In this document: piece by piece, positions 16,622-25,172 of the stretch
Layout: each line of letters starts with the position of its first letter
How positions within the stretch are numbered: position 1 is the first letter of the stretch
DNA from: JBDLSO01 sp039799445
Lineage (GTDB): Bacteria > Patescibacteriota > Minisyncoccia > Phycocordibacterales > UBA5272
DNA length: 26,342 bases
Direction: 5' to 3'
NCBI GenBank assembly: GCA_039799445.1
Contig: JBDLSO010000001.1
Location: forward strand, 1 to 26,342
The notes under the pieces: generated by a model
Told to the model about the DNA's origin: nothing
Database searches by the model: none
The model's input: the letters and a program-made list of their open reading frames with translations, nothing else
Made by a program: the position numbers and the translations under genes

Positions 16622-16625
16622 TACA

Positions 16626-17606
16626 ATGAATTTAAATGTACAATTATTGAGCAAAGATATAGAACAAGTTCCGATCCGAAATGGATTTGGCGAAGGATTA
16701 CTTCTGCTTGGTCAAAGCGATGAACGCATAGTTGCACTGTGTGCTGATTTGACTGAATCTACCAAAACAGATGCCTTTGCAAAAGCATTTCCAAATAGAT
16801 TTATCGAAATGGGTATCGCCGAACAATCCATGGCAAGTGTTGCTAGCGGTATGGCCGCAATGGGTAAAATACCATTTATAACTTCGTATGCAATGTTTAA
16901 TCCGGGCAGAAATTGGGAACAAATACGAACAACAATTTGCTATAACAATGTACCAGTCAAAATAGTCGGGGCTCATGCCGGTGTTTCCGTTGGACCAGAT
17001 GGTGGTACACATCAAGCAATAGAAGATATTGCTCTTATGCGTGTAGTGCCGCGTATGGTAGTGATAGTTCCATGCGATGCTATTGAAGCCCGAAAAGCAA
17101 CAATAGCTATCGGCAAAACCAATGACCCAACATATATAAGGCTTGCGCGTGAAAAAAGTGGAGTTATAACAACAGAAGAAACACCATTTGAAATAGGAAA
17201 GGCTCAAATATTTCATGAATCACCACTGTCTGGAGAAAAGAAAATAGGTATCATTGCATGTGGTCAACTTGTACATACCGCACTTCTAGCTGCTGCTGAA
17301 TTAGAAAAAGAGGGTGTAGAGGTTGGTGTTATGAATTTAGCTACAATCAAGCCGCTAGACACAGCTGCTGTGATTTCGTTTGCACAGAAGTATGGTCGCG
17401 TACTAACGGCAGAAGAGCATCAGGTCGCAGGTGGCATGGGTTCAGCAGTTGCAGAAGTATTGGCTGAGAATTATCCAGTACCTATGTCATTTGTAGGTAT
17501 TAGAGATGAATTCGGTCAATCAGGTACACCAAGTGAGCTGATGACACATTTCAAAATAGATTTTTCTGGAGTGCTAGAACAAGCTCAAATATTGCTCAAT
17601 AAATAA
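16626..17606 (+). CDS. tkt: Transketolase, C-terminal subunit
   Basis: This is the second (Pyr plus C-terminal) half of the split transketolase, 326 residues. The Pyr domain has the invariant Glu that activates thiamine diphosphate (E66 in MGIAEQSM) and conserved MAAMGKIPFITSYA, GAHAGVSVGPDGGTHQ and YIRLARE blocks. The C-terminal domain shows IGIIACGQLVHTALLAA, LATIKPLD and EEHQVAGGMGSAVAEVL. With the N-half at 15000 it completes an active heterotetramer in related organisms. The ATG follows the small exported protein by 4 bases without a ribosome-binding motif, and the next frame begins 2 bases after its stop. Confidence 0.95.
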   Translation: MNLNVQLLSKDIEQVPIRNGFGEGLLLLGQSDERIVALCADLTESTKTDAFAKAFPNRFIEMGIAEQSMASVASGMAAMGKIPFITSYAMFNPGRNWEQIRTTICYNNVPVKIVGAHAGVSVGPDGGTHQAIEDIALMRVVPRMVVIVPCDAIEARKATIAIGKTNDPTYIRLAREKSGVITTEETPFEIGKAQIFHESPLSGEKKIGIIACGQLVHTALLAAAELEKEGVEVGVMNLATIKPLDTAAVISFAQKYGRVLTAEEHQVAGGMGSAVAEVLAENYPVPMSFVGIRDEFGQSGTPSELMTHFKIDFSGVLEQAQILLNK

Positions 17607-17608
17607 TT

Positions 17609-18208
17609 ATGAAAAAAGAAGAATTAGAAGAGTTGTTTAGAGATGGTAAGATTACAGAGATTGTTGAAGAGGTCAAAAAATACCTTGATACAGGTGTAAT
17701 TGAATATGATACTATTCTCAATTATTTACTGGTAATAGAACAAAATATCTACCAGTATTTTGGAACTGATTTGGACTATCTGTTGGATAGACTCTATAGC
17801 GTGGGATATACTTATTTTCCTCAACTAACAAAAAAATACATTGATTACCTTCAAAACAAAAAGCAGGATACGATAACAGCATTTAATATTGTTAAAAAAG
17901 ACAAAGAAATAAAAGAAAAAATCGGACCTTATTTATATTATCTAATACTAAGTGATGGATATGAGTTTGAAAAAAAATACAAAATTGCTCTTGACTGCTT
18001 AAAAGCTGGTTCTGAACAGTCAACAATTTTATGGCAGAAGGAGTTCTTTGAGATGAATATTAAAAGACTAAAAAATAAAAATAATATCTTCTTGAAGATA
18101 TCAGATGAGCTAACAATTTATGCAAATTTTATTCTGTGGATTATACTTATTTTACTCATACCGTATTTTGGAAGTATTCTAATTAAAATAATTTTTAATA
18201 TCCAATAA
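17609..18208 (+). CDS. Tail-anchored helical protein of unknown function
   Basis: This 199-residue protein has no family I recognise. It starts MKKEELEELFRDGKI and is almost wholly predicted helical, rich in Lys, Glu, Ile and Tyr, with regular Tyr/Leu spacing reminiscent of TPR-like helical hairpins. A single strongly hydrophobic segment at about residues 172-196 (ANFILWIILILLIPYFG at its core) lies next to the C-terminus, so it is probably tail-anchored with a cytoplasmic helical domain. Base composition is more AT-rich than in its neighbours, which may reflect weaker constraint or different origin. It lies 2 bases after the transketolase gene and 1 base before mraY, which ties its expression to cell-wall precursor synthesis. 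Confidence 0.75.
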   Translation: MKKEELEELFRDGKITEIVEEVKKYLDTGVIEYDTILNYLLVIEQNIYQYFGTDLDYLLDRLYSVGYTYFPQLTKKYIDYLQNKKQDTITAFNIVKKDKEIKEKIGPYLYYLILSDGYEFEKKYKIALDCLKAGSEQSTILWQKEFFEMNIKRLKNKNNIFLKISDELTIYANFILWIILILLIPYFGSILIKIIFNIQ

Positions 18209-18209
18209 T

Positions 18210-19262
18210 ATGTTTATATTTGAAGCTATCAAAATTTTTGTTCCAACTATTGTATCGTTTGGCTTCGGTATGCTTATCGCTCCGTATGTTGTACGTTTTC
18301 TGAGAGCAAAAAAGCTATGGAAAAAAGTCAATGTCAAACTAGCACTTGGTGGTGGGGAAGCGACTATATCAAGCAAACTGCACAATGACGAGGAAAAGAA
18401 AATACCGCGTATGGGAGGCACGGTCGTATGGCTGAGCGTGCTCTTTACCAGCCTTGTCTTTTGGCTTTTATCGAATTTTCTAGGTGGTATTCCTGAGCTT
18501 GATTTCATCAGTCGTAGTCAAACATGGTTACCACTTTTTACTATGCTTGTTGGTGCACTCATTGGACTTGTTGACGATTTTGCTGTGACTGGTACCTTTG
18601 GTTCATATGTTGGTGGTGGATTATCATTGAAACTTCGTATTCTACTTGTTTCTCTAATGTCGCTCATTCTTGGGTATTGGTTTTATTTCAAACTTGGAAT
18701 GAGTGTTATTGATATACCTTTTTATGGCGGACTGTACATTGGAATACTGATCATACCTTTTATGATACTGACTATGGTAGCAATATTTTCGGGCGGTATT
18801 ATCGATGGTATAGATGGGCTCTCTGGAAGTATTATGAGTTCTATGTTTGCAGCTTACGGTATGATAGCGGTATTCAATGCTCAAATAGACATAGCGGCAT
18901 TTTGTTTCGTGGTTGTTGGAGCGATACTCGCTTTTCTTTGGTACAATATTCCACCTGCTCAGTTTTATATGTCCGAAACAGGGATGCTTGCTCTCACGAC
19001 TTCACTGACTGTCGTTGCTTTTCTTACAGACGCAGTGATGCTTTTGCCTATTATTGCTTTTCCGCTTTTCACGGCTAGTGGTTCATCTATACTGCAAATC
19101 GCATCAAAAAAACTGCGTAAAGGTAAAAAGATATTTACAGTAGCCCCTGTACATAATCATTTCCAAGCAAATGGTATGGCAGGCTATACTGTCACAATGC
19201 GATACTGGATAGTTTCATTTATGTGTGCTTTAACTGGGGTGATACTTCACATCATTGGATAA
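18210..19262 (+). CDS. mraY: MraY-type phospho-N-acetylmuramoyl-pentapeptide transferase, divergent
   Basis: MraY transfers phospho-MurNAc-pentapeptide to undecaprenyl phosphate, making lipid I at the inner membrane. The 350 residues form about ten membrane segments. Family motifs are PRMGG (66-70), the metal-binding Asp pair VDDF (D122-D123), IIDGIDGLSG (197-206) and RYWIVS near the C-terminus. Several usually invariant positions differ: the FMGDTGSLALG block reads FYMSETGMLALT (catalytic Asp position is E256) and the HHH motif reads HNHF (315-318). It could act on an altered substrate or be another polyprenyl-phosphate sugar-phosphate transferase, but its place before ftsW and murG supports MraY. 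The ATG is 1 base after the upstream stop. Confidence 0.85.
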   Translation: MFIFEAIKIFVPTIVSFGFGMLIAPYVVRFLRAKKLWKKVNVKLALGGGEATISSKLHNDEEKKIPRMGGTVVWLSVLFTSLVFWLLSNFLGGIPELDFISRSQTWLPLFTMLVGALIGLVDDFAVTGTFGSYVGGGLSLKLRILLVSLMSLILGYWFYFKLGMSVIDIPFYGGLYIGILIIPFMILTMVAIFSGGIIDGIDGLSGSIMSSMFAAYGMIAVFNAQIDIAAFCFVVVGAILAFLWYNIPPAQFYMSETGMLALTTSLTVVAFLTDAVMLLPIIAFPLFTASGSSILQIASKKLRKGKKIFTVAPVHNHFQANGMAGYTVTMRYWIVSFMCALTGVILHIIG

Positions 19263-19268
19263 CAATAC

Positions 19269-20375
19269 ATGGTAAAAAAAATACAAAAAATAGATCGTGT
19301 ATTTCTCGGAATAATAGCAAGTATTCTCATTTTTGGGTTACTTATGTTTGGTTCTGCTGCGCTTGGTGTACTTGCCAAAAATGAGACAAAGTTTTACAGC
19401 ATATTATTGAATCAATTTGTATATGCATTACTTGGAGGACTGCTAGCACTTGGTATCGGTCTTTTTGTACATTATACACATTTCAAAAAGTACTCATTTC
19501 ATTTCTATATAATAACCTTATTATTAACAGCACTTGTTTTTGTACCAGGTATCGGCTTTGCTCATGGTGGTGCAAGCCGTTGGATACATATATTTAATTT
19601 TAGTTTACAGCCTTCTGAATTCTTGAAAATAGGAACTGTTCTATTCTTTGCAAATTGGCTTGCAACAAACAAAAAAAGACTTGGTGATGTAGCCTTTGGA
19701 CTAGTACCATTTTGTATCATCGCTGGAGTGCCATTTATACTACTACTGCTACAACCAGATACAGGGACTGGTGCAATTATTTTCTTATCGGCATTTGCGA
19801 TGTATATTGTAGCTGGTGCAAAGTGGCGTGACGTTGGTATTGTATTTATCGCAGGAATACTTGGGCTTATTATACTTGCAACAATGCGACCCTATGTAAT
19901 GGATCGTATCAAGACATTCATAGATCCAAGTCATGACTCTACTGGTTCATCGTATCAATTGCAACAATCACTCATAGCGATTGGTAGTGGTGGTACATTT
20001 GGACGTGGATATGGTCAAAGTATACAAAAATTCAATTTTCTACCAGAGCCAATAGGCGACTCAATATTTGCAGTTGTTGGTGAAGAGCTTGGTATTATTG
20101 GAGGAAGTATTATATTGCTTTTATTTACAGCGCTGGCTATAAGAGGAATGAAGTTAGCGCGTATGGTAAAAGACTCTTTTGGTTCTTATTTAATTGTTGG
20201 TGTGACTTCTATATATTTGATTCAAGCATTTATGAACATTGCTTCTATGCTTGGTATATTTCCACTCACTGGTGTACCTCTTCCATTTATCTCTCATGGA
20301 GGTACAGCTCTTTTGACTGCACTCTTTGGTGTTGGTATAATACTAAACATATCGAAGTATCGTTCGAATATCTAA
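19269..20375 (+). CDS. ftsW: SEDS-family peptidoglycan glycosyltransferase (FtsW/RodA)
   Basis: SEDS proteins polymerise lipid II into glycan strands together with a class B PBP. This 368-residue protein has about ten membrane helices. The family blocks are ASRWI (102-106), LQPSEFLKI (113-121), LLQPDTGTGAIIF (160-172), GSGGTFGRGYG, and LPEPIGDSIFAVVGEELG, whose D264 matches the catalytic Asp of RodA/FtsW. The C-terminal block reads GVPLPFISHGGTALL, close to the FtsW version (SYGGSS/T). Its position between mraY and murG, as in the division-cell-wall cluster, favours FtsW over RodA, but the sequence alone cannot decide. It starts 6 bases after mraY with no Shine-Dalgarno sequence. Confidence 0.9.
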   Translation: MVKKIQKIDRVFLGIIASILIFGLLMFGSAALGVLAKNETKFYSILLNQFVYALLGGLLALGIGLFVHYTHFKKYSFHFYIITLLLTALVFVPGIGFAHGGASRWIHIFNFSLQPSEFLKIGTVLFFANWLATNKKRLGDVAFGLVPFCIIAGVPFILLLLQPDTGTGAIIFLSAFAMYIVAGAKWRDVGIVFIAGILGLIILATMRPYVMDRIKTFIDPSHDSTGSSYQLQQSLIAIGSGGTFGRGYGQSIQKFNFLPEPIGDSIFAVVGEELGIIGGSIILLLFTALAIRGMKLARMVKDSFGSYLIVGVTSIYLIQAFMNIASMLGIFPLTGVPLPFISHGGTALLTALFGVGIILNISKYRSNI

Positions 20376-20379
20376 CATT

Positions 20380-21507
20380 ATGAAAATTGCATTTACTGGA
20401 GATAGTACAAGTGGGCAATTTTATCCTATTATTGCCATTGCTGAGCGCGTACATGAACGTGCAGAAGCAAGGCATCTTGTAGCTCCCAAACTATACTTTA
20501 TAGCACCAAATGAATACAGTGCCGTACATCTTTTCAATAATCAAATCACTTTTGTAAAAACAACTGGATCAGAGAAAAGTCCGCACGGTGAAGCTGTTTC
20601 TTTTATTCAATACGTAAAATCATTTGTCAGTATCATACGAGCAACAACTCAACTCTTTTTCATATTTCCTGATGTATTACTTTCCAAAGGTGGTACTACT
20701 TCTTTTCCAATACTAGTCGCTGCACGAATACTTGGTATACCTGTGATGATACACGAGACTGACACCATACCAAGTGGTTCAAATCTCTGGGCAGCCAAAT
20801 TTGCAAAACGCATTGGTGTAGCATACAAAACCGCAGCAGCACTTTTCCCAGCCGAGAAAACAGCATATGTGGGGCAACCAATACGAAAAGAAATAGAGTA
20901 CCCACTCACCGAAGGTGCTCGTGAATATTTACACCTTGAAGCAAATGTGCCTGTGATACTTGTACTTGGTGGCACAGGTGAGGGAAATGTGATAAATGAT
21001 ACTATCGTCAACTCACTACCATTCTTACTTGATTCGTATCAAATAATTCACCAAACAGGCAAAGATCAGATACAAACAATGCGTGAGATTTCAAAGGTAA
21101 TATTGAAAGACAATCCTCATGCAAGTAGATATCATCCATTTAGTTATTTGGACGATTTGGCGGTGCGTATGGCGGCTGGCTCTGCTTCGATAGCAATATC
21201 CCAAGCTGGTTCTGTCATGTTTGAATTAGCTAGCTGGCAAGTACCTGCGATAGTGATACCTGTAACTCATTCAAAAGATGATCATCAGAAAAAAAATGCA
21301 TTTGCCTATGCACGCATTGGTGGTGCAGAAGTGATTGAAGAAGCGAATCTGACTCCACACTTGCTAGTGAACGAAATCAATCGTCTGATGCAAAATCCAC
21401 AAATTCGAAACGAAATGAAAGAAGGCGCGAGGGAGTTCCACAAAACAGATGCAGCTAGCAAAATAGCAGATGGATTACTCGATATTGCACTTACTCATGA
21501 GCAATAG
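20380..21507 (+). CDS. murG: MurG-type UDP-GlcNAc transferase, divergent donor-site loops
   Basis: MurG adds GlcNAc to lipid I to give lipid II on the cytoplasmic face of the membrane. The 375 residues show the two-domain GT-B fold. The first Gly-rich loop, GGTGGH in E. coli, reads DSTSGQ (8-13), losing the usual His. LLSKGGTTSFPILVAARILGIPVMIHETDTIPS matches the KGGY/HEQN region in type, and VILVLGGTGEG replaces GGSQGA. The C-terminal donor site has SQAGSVMFELASWQVPAIVIP followed by KDDHQKKNA, in place of SRAG and HKDRQQYWNA. Overall organisation and location after ftsW support MurG. It starts 4 bases after ftsW and ends in TAG. Confidence 0.85.
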   Translation: MKIAFTGDSTSGQFYPIIAIAERVHERAEARHLVAPKLYFIAPNEYSAVHLFNNQITFVKTTGSEKSPHGEAVSFIQYVKSFVSIIRATTQLFFIFPDVLLSKGGTTSFPILVAARILGIPVMIHETDTIPSGSNLWAAKFAKRIGVAYKTAAALFPAEKTAYVGQPIRKEIEYPLTEGAREYLHLEANVPVILVLGGTGEGNVINDTIVNSLPFLLDSYQIIHQTGKDQIQTMREISKVILKDNPHASRYHPFSYLDDLAVRMAAGSASIAISQAGSVMFELASWQVPAIVIPVTHSKDDHQKKNAFAYARIGGAEVIEEANLTPHLLVNEINRLMQNPQIRNEMKEGAREFHKTDAASKIADGLLDIALTHEQ

Positions 21508-21534
21508 TCACTTATATTTTGAATAAAGTATATG

Positions 21535-21554
21535 AGCATATTGTCATATATGCT
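21535..21554 (+). repeat. 7-bp inverted repeat abutting the gltX promoter
   Basis: AGCATAT (21535-21541) and ATATGCT (21548-21554) are separated by 6 bases and overlap the TG of the extended -10. The spacing is reminiscent of a dimeric repressor operator, but short AT-rich repeats of this kind arise easily by chance. Confidence 0.4.
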
Positions 21555-21559
21555 ATACT
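21551..21559 (+). promoter_or_regulatory. Extended -10 promoter of gltX (predicted leaderless)
   Basis: TGCTATACT lies 6 bases before the gltX ATG at 21566. It is the same nonamer and the same spacing as at the transketolase N-subunit and gatB. Confidence 0.72.
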
Positions 21560-21565
21560 GGATAT

Positions 21566-23074
21566 ATGTTAAATACAAAAGTAGTCACCAGATTTGCACC
21601 AAGTCCAACAGGGTTAATGCATGTTGGTGGTGTTCGTACTGCACTCTATGCATATCTATATGCAAAGAAAATGAATGGCACTTTTATACTTCGTATCGAA
21701 GATACTGACAAAGAGCGAGAGATGGAGGGGAGTATAGATCATATAATGCAGTCACTACGCTATATACTTGCGGCTGACGAGACACTAGTCTCTACTGACC
21801 CGTGGGACTTTGGACCAAATAAGACTGGACCTTTTGGATCATGTGTGCAGTCTGAGAGACTCGATATATATGTAGAGTATGCACAAAGATTATTTGATGC
21901 AGGTTTTGCATATACAGACCCATATACAAAAGAAGAGATTGAAATATTTAGAACAGATGCTGAACTCGCAAAGAAACCTTTTTTGTTTAGAAATCACCGC
22001 CCAACAGAATTCAGTGCTACATGGGACAAAAACAAGCCACTTCGTTTCAAAGTAGCGCATATAGAAAGAACAGAGTGGGTAGATGAAGTACGCGGCACTC
22101 TCTCTGCTGGACCAGAAGCACTCGACGACTTTATACTAATCAAAAGCGACGGCTACCCAACATATAATTTGTGCCACATTATCGACGATATAGAGATGGG
22201 GGTGACACATGTAATGCGTGGCGAAGAATTCATCGCATCAACTCCAAAATTCATAGCTGTATACAAAGCATTGCAAGAAATATTTCCAGAGAAAAATATA
22301 CAGATTCCAGTATTTGTCACACTTCCTCCTATACTTGGAGCAACTGGTACAAAAAAGCTATCGAAACGAGACGGTGCCAAAGACGTACTTGAATATCATA
22401 CTGAAGGCTATTTACCAGCAGCACTTGCCAACTATCTTGCGTTACAAGGCTGGAATCCAGGTGGAGAACAAGAGATATTTACTATGAGTGAGCTCATTGA
22501 ATTATTCGATATATCTCGGATACAAAAGTCAGGAGCAAGGTGGAATGAAGACAAGCTGTTGTGGGTAAACAAAGAACATATCAAACTACTCACCTCAGAA
22601 GAGCAATCAATTAAAATTATAGAAAAACTACCAGAATCAATACTCACTCACACTGAATTTGATCTGAGATTCAAAAAAGTATTACCACTCATTATAGAGC
22701 GTATATCGGTTTTTGAAGATGTATCAACTCTTATAGAGCAGGGTGATATTGAGTACTATTTTAATGCACCGAAACTTTTAGACAAAAATCTCTTTCATTG
22801 GAAGGGCATTGTAGACCCTACAGCAACAGTCCTTCGACTTCAAAAAACAAAAGAAGTTGTAGAGAGCGCCAAGTCGTCTGATTTTGATTCACCTGAATCA
22901 ACAAAGACTCTACTACACGATATTACCGAGCAGGAGGGTCGGGGAGAGATTTTGTGGCCACTTCGCACAGCGCTTTCAGCCAAAGAAAAATCAACCGATC
23001 CATTTACAATTATGTATATTATTGGCAAAGAAGAAGTAATACAGCGAATACAAAACGCAATCAACACTATATAG
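21566..23074 (+). CDS. gltX: Glutamyl-tRNA synthetase
   Basis: GluRS charges tRNA(Glu), and probably tRNA(Gln) here, with glutamate. The class I signature appears as APSPTGLMHVGG (HIGH-type, 11-22), followed by FILRIEDTDKERE. The KMSKS loop is KLSKR (264-268). The blocks YPTYNLCHIIDDIEMGVTHVMRGEE and YLALQGWNPG are typical of bacterial GluRS. The 502-residue length includes a C-terminal anticodon-binding domain. With gatB in the same window, a non-discriminating enzyme feeding the amidotransferase is likely (inference; no glutaminyl-tRNA synthetase is visible here). The gene starts 58 bases after murG from its own promoter and ends 1 base before the M23 gene. Confidence 0.96.
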   Translation: MLNTKVVTRFAPSPTGLMHVGGVRTALYAYLYAKKMNGTFILRIEDTDKEREMEGSIDHIMQSLRYILAADETLVSTDPWDFGPNKTGPFGSCVQSERLDIYVEYAQRLFDAGFAYTDPYTKEEIEIFRTDAELAKKPFLFRNHRPTEFSATWDKNKPLRFKVAHIERTEWVDEVRGTLSAGPEALDDFILIKSDGYPTYNLCHIIDDIEMGVTHVMRGEEFIASTPKFIAVYKALQEIFPEKNIQIPVFVTLPPILGATGTKKLSKRDGAKDVLEYHTEGYLPAALANYLALQGWNPGGEQEIFTMSELIELFDISRIQKSGARWNEDKLLWVNKEHIKLLTSEEQSIKIIEKLPESILTHTEFDLRFKKVLPLIIERISVFEDVSTLIEQGDIEYYFNAPKLLDKNLFHWKGIVDPTATVLRLQKTKEVVESAKSSDFDSPESTKTLLHDITEQEGRGEILWPLRTALSAKEKSTDPFTIMYIIGKEEVIQRIQNAINTI

Positions 23075-23075
23075 T

Positions 23076-24371
23076 ATGCGATCTCAACCGAAAAAAAACT
23101 ATGCTCAATTCATAGCACTACTCTCTGTATATAGTGTATTTTCTCTGACTGTTGCTCACGCTGGTATAGTAGAAGACCTCAAAGAAAAAATTAACAATGC
23201 AGGTGATCAGGTAAAAAACATCGAAAAAGAAATTGCCGCATACAACGAGCAACTCAAAAAAACACAAGCAGAGAAAAATACACTCAACAGCGCAATCAAG
23301 ACGCTTGATATCAACAAACAAATTGTTACCAAAGATATTACACTTACTAAAACAAAAATAGTGGGTGCAAATGAAACAATCGAAGAGATAAACACTGGTA
23401 TACAGAAACTCGAAGCAAATATCAGTACAAGTAAATTATATTTAAGAAAATCATTACAAAATCTAGCACTCGACGACAGCCTTGCAAACTCTGGGTTGAT
23501 AGCAACTATGCTTGGTTCAGATTCTATATCAGAAGCTGTAGACAGAGCGTCGACACTAGCAAATTTTCAACGTAGCATGCTCACTCATATAAATGATATA
23601 CGTGACAACAAGCAAGATCTTCTGAGTGTACAACAAGTCAAGACAGAACAACGCAATGAACTACTCAATCTCAACCAAGAGCTCATCGCCAAACAACGTA
23701 TACTTGCAGATGCTGCAGCACAAAAAGCAAGCTTATTGAAAACAACAAAAAACAAAGAAGCCAATTATCAAGCTGAACTCAAAAAAAGACAAGAAACCAA
23801 AAAGAAGCTTGAGCAAGAAATGCTTGCGTTTGAAAACGAACTCAAAGTAGCAATTGATCCAAATACACTTCCAAAAACAGGAAAAGGTGTACTCGGATAC
23901 CCTGTTTCAAAAGTAACAATCACACAATATTTTGGCAACACTGCCTTTGCTAGTAAAAATGCACAAGTATATAACGGTGGTGGTCACAATGGTGTAGACT
24001 TTGGTGTGTCTACTGGCAACCGTATACTCTCAGCTGCAAGTGGTGTAGTACAAGGTACTGGTGACACTGATACTGCGTGCAGGGGTGCTTCATATGGCAA
24101 ATGGGTGCTAATACGCCACAACAACGGTTTATCGACCCTATATGCCCATTTATCGGCTATTTCAGTCTCTTCTGGGCAAGCTGTAGAGCGTGGTGGGGTG
24201 ATTGGGCTTTCAGGAAATACTGGGTACTCGACAGGGCCACATTTGCATTTTACTGTTTTTGCAAGTAAAGCGGTGTCAATAGTCAACAGACAATCAAAAG
24301 CATGTGGCACAATGATGACACTTCCGGTGAGTCCAACCAACGGGTATCTCAATCCACTTTCTTACTTCTAA
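23076..24371 (+). CDS. Secreted M23 family endopeptidase with coiled coil (EnvC/NlpD-like layout)
   Basis: A 431-residue exported protein. The signal peptide has a basic start (MRSQPKKN), a hydrophobic core at 11-26 and a cleavage site after AHA (27-29). Residues about 32-270 form a long Lys/Glu/Gln-rich coiled coil. The C-terminal LytM/M23 domain has all zinc and catalytic residues: H304 and D308 in GGHNGVDFG, LYAHLS, and H389/H391 in GPHLHF, so it should be an active zinc endopeptidase that cuts peptidoglycan cross-links. Two extra Cys (in DTACRG and SKACGT) could form a disulfide. The layout matches EnvC-like proteins involved in wall remodelling at division, fitting the nearby mraY-ftsW-murG cluster. 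The ATG is 1 base after gltX. Confidence 0.92.
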   Translation: MRSQPKKNYAQFIALLSVYSVFSLTVAHAGIVEDLKEKINNAGDQVKNIEKEIAAYNEQLKKTQAEKNTLNSAIKTLDINKQIVTKDITLTKTKIVGANETIEEINTGIQKLEANISTSKLYLRKSLQNLALDDSLANSGLIATMLGSDSISEAVDRASTLANFQRSMLTHINDIRDNKQDLLSVQQVKTEQRNELLNLNQELIAKQRILADAAAQKASLLKTTKNKEANYQAELKKRQETKKKLEQEMLAFENELKVAIDPNTLPKTGKGVLGYPVSKVTITQYFGNTAFASKNAQVYNGGGHNGVDFGVSTGNRILSAASGVVQGTGDTDTACRGASYGKWVLIRHNNGLSTLYAHLSAISVSSGQAVERGGVIGLSGNTGYSTGPHLHFTVFASKAVSIVNRQSKACGTMMTLPVSPTNGYLNPLSYF

Positions 24372-24388
24372 AATATACATTGCAAATG

Positions 24389-24397
24389 TGCTATACT
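24389..24397 (+). promoter_or_regulatory. Extended -10 promoter of the LOG-family gene
   Basis: TGCTATACT is 9 bases before the ATG at 24407, placing the 5' end within a few bases of the start codon. It lies just after the M23 stop codon and argues against the longer in-frame start at 24302. Confidence 0.68.
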
Positions 24398-24406
24398 GCA
24401 CTGTAT

Positions 24407-25132
24407 ATGGATAATACAATAAAAAACATGACTTTGCCTCATTCGCTTGATGATATCAAAAACTCTTGTGCTGCAGTATACGGCGGAGATGGGGAACTAA
24501 TAGAGATTTGTAGTATTGCCAAAGAACTAGAACAAGGCATTGATGCAGTAAGCGCTCATCCACGTGTCGCGACTATATACGGCTCCGCAAGACTGGGGGC
24601 TGATCATCCAGCCTGCGTTGCTGTCGAAGAACTTGCGTATAGACTAGTCAATGAAGCTGGCTACGCTATTATGACTGGTGGTGCCGGAGGTATTATGGCA
24701 GCAGGCAATCATGGTGCTAATCGTGCAGGAGGTGTTTCTCTTGGTTCAACCATTAGACTCAATCATGAACAACACACCAACCCAGATGTGACCCAAGCTA
24801 TACCTTTTGAATATTTCTTTACTAGAAAAACTGTACTTCGTTATGGTAGTGAATGTGCGATATTTTGTACAGGTGGTTTTGGTACATTCGATGAACTATT
24901 TGAATTACTGACACTACTTCAAACCAACAAGATCAAAAAGATACCAGTGATACTCTTTGGTACCGAGTTTTGGAAACCACTCGACGACTACATACGAGCA
25001 ACACTGCTCGCAGAATTTGCAACTATTGAAAGTAGCGATACCGAGCTCTATGTTATTACTGACAACATAGATCTTGTTGTCGAAGTAGCTAAGGCAGCCC
25101 CAACCAAAGAATCAGGTATGATCAATGAGTAA
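24407..25132 (+). CDS. LOG family (TIGR00730-type) nucleotide-processing protein
   Basis: The 241-residue protein belongs to the LOG/'lysine decarboxylase-like' Rossmann family. Characterised members are phosphoribohydrolases that release a base from nucleoside 5'-monophosphates (cytokinin activation in plants). Visible motifs are VATIYGSARLGADHP (54-68), IMTGGAGGIMAAGNHGA (88-104), and TGGFGTFDELFE (155-166), where the family has PGGxGTxxE: Pro is replaced by Thr but the GG, GT and Glu remain. The in-frame start at 24302 would overlap the M23 gene by 70 bases and lies upstream of the promoter, so I chose the ATG at 24407. The true substrate in this organism is unknown. Despite old annotations, lysine decarboxylase activity is not expected. 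Confidence 0.88.
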   Translation: MDNTIKNMTLPHSLDDIKNSCAAVYGGDGELIEICSIAKELEQGIDAVSAHPRVATIYGSARLGADHPACVAVEELAYRLVNEAGYAIMTGGAGGIMAAGNHGANRAGGVSLGSTIRLNHEQHTNPDVTQAIPFEYFFTRKTVLRYGSECAIFCTGGFGTFDELFELLTLLQTNKIKKIPVILFGTEFWKPLDDYIRATLLAEFATIESSDTELYVITDNIDLVVEVAKAAPTKESGMINE

Positions 25133-25172
25133 TGTGCGTATATCTTGGCTCATCTTATATATTCTCCATTTT

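Noticed and set aside
24302..24406. Longer start of the LOG-family gene overlapping the M23 gene
   Set aside because: The extension overlaps the M23 C-terminal coding region and lies upstream of the TGCTATACT promoter; the ATG at 24407 fits both.
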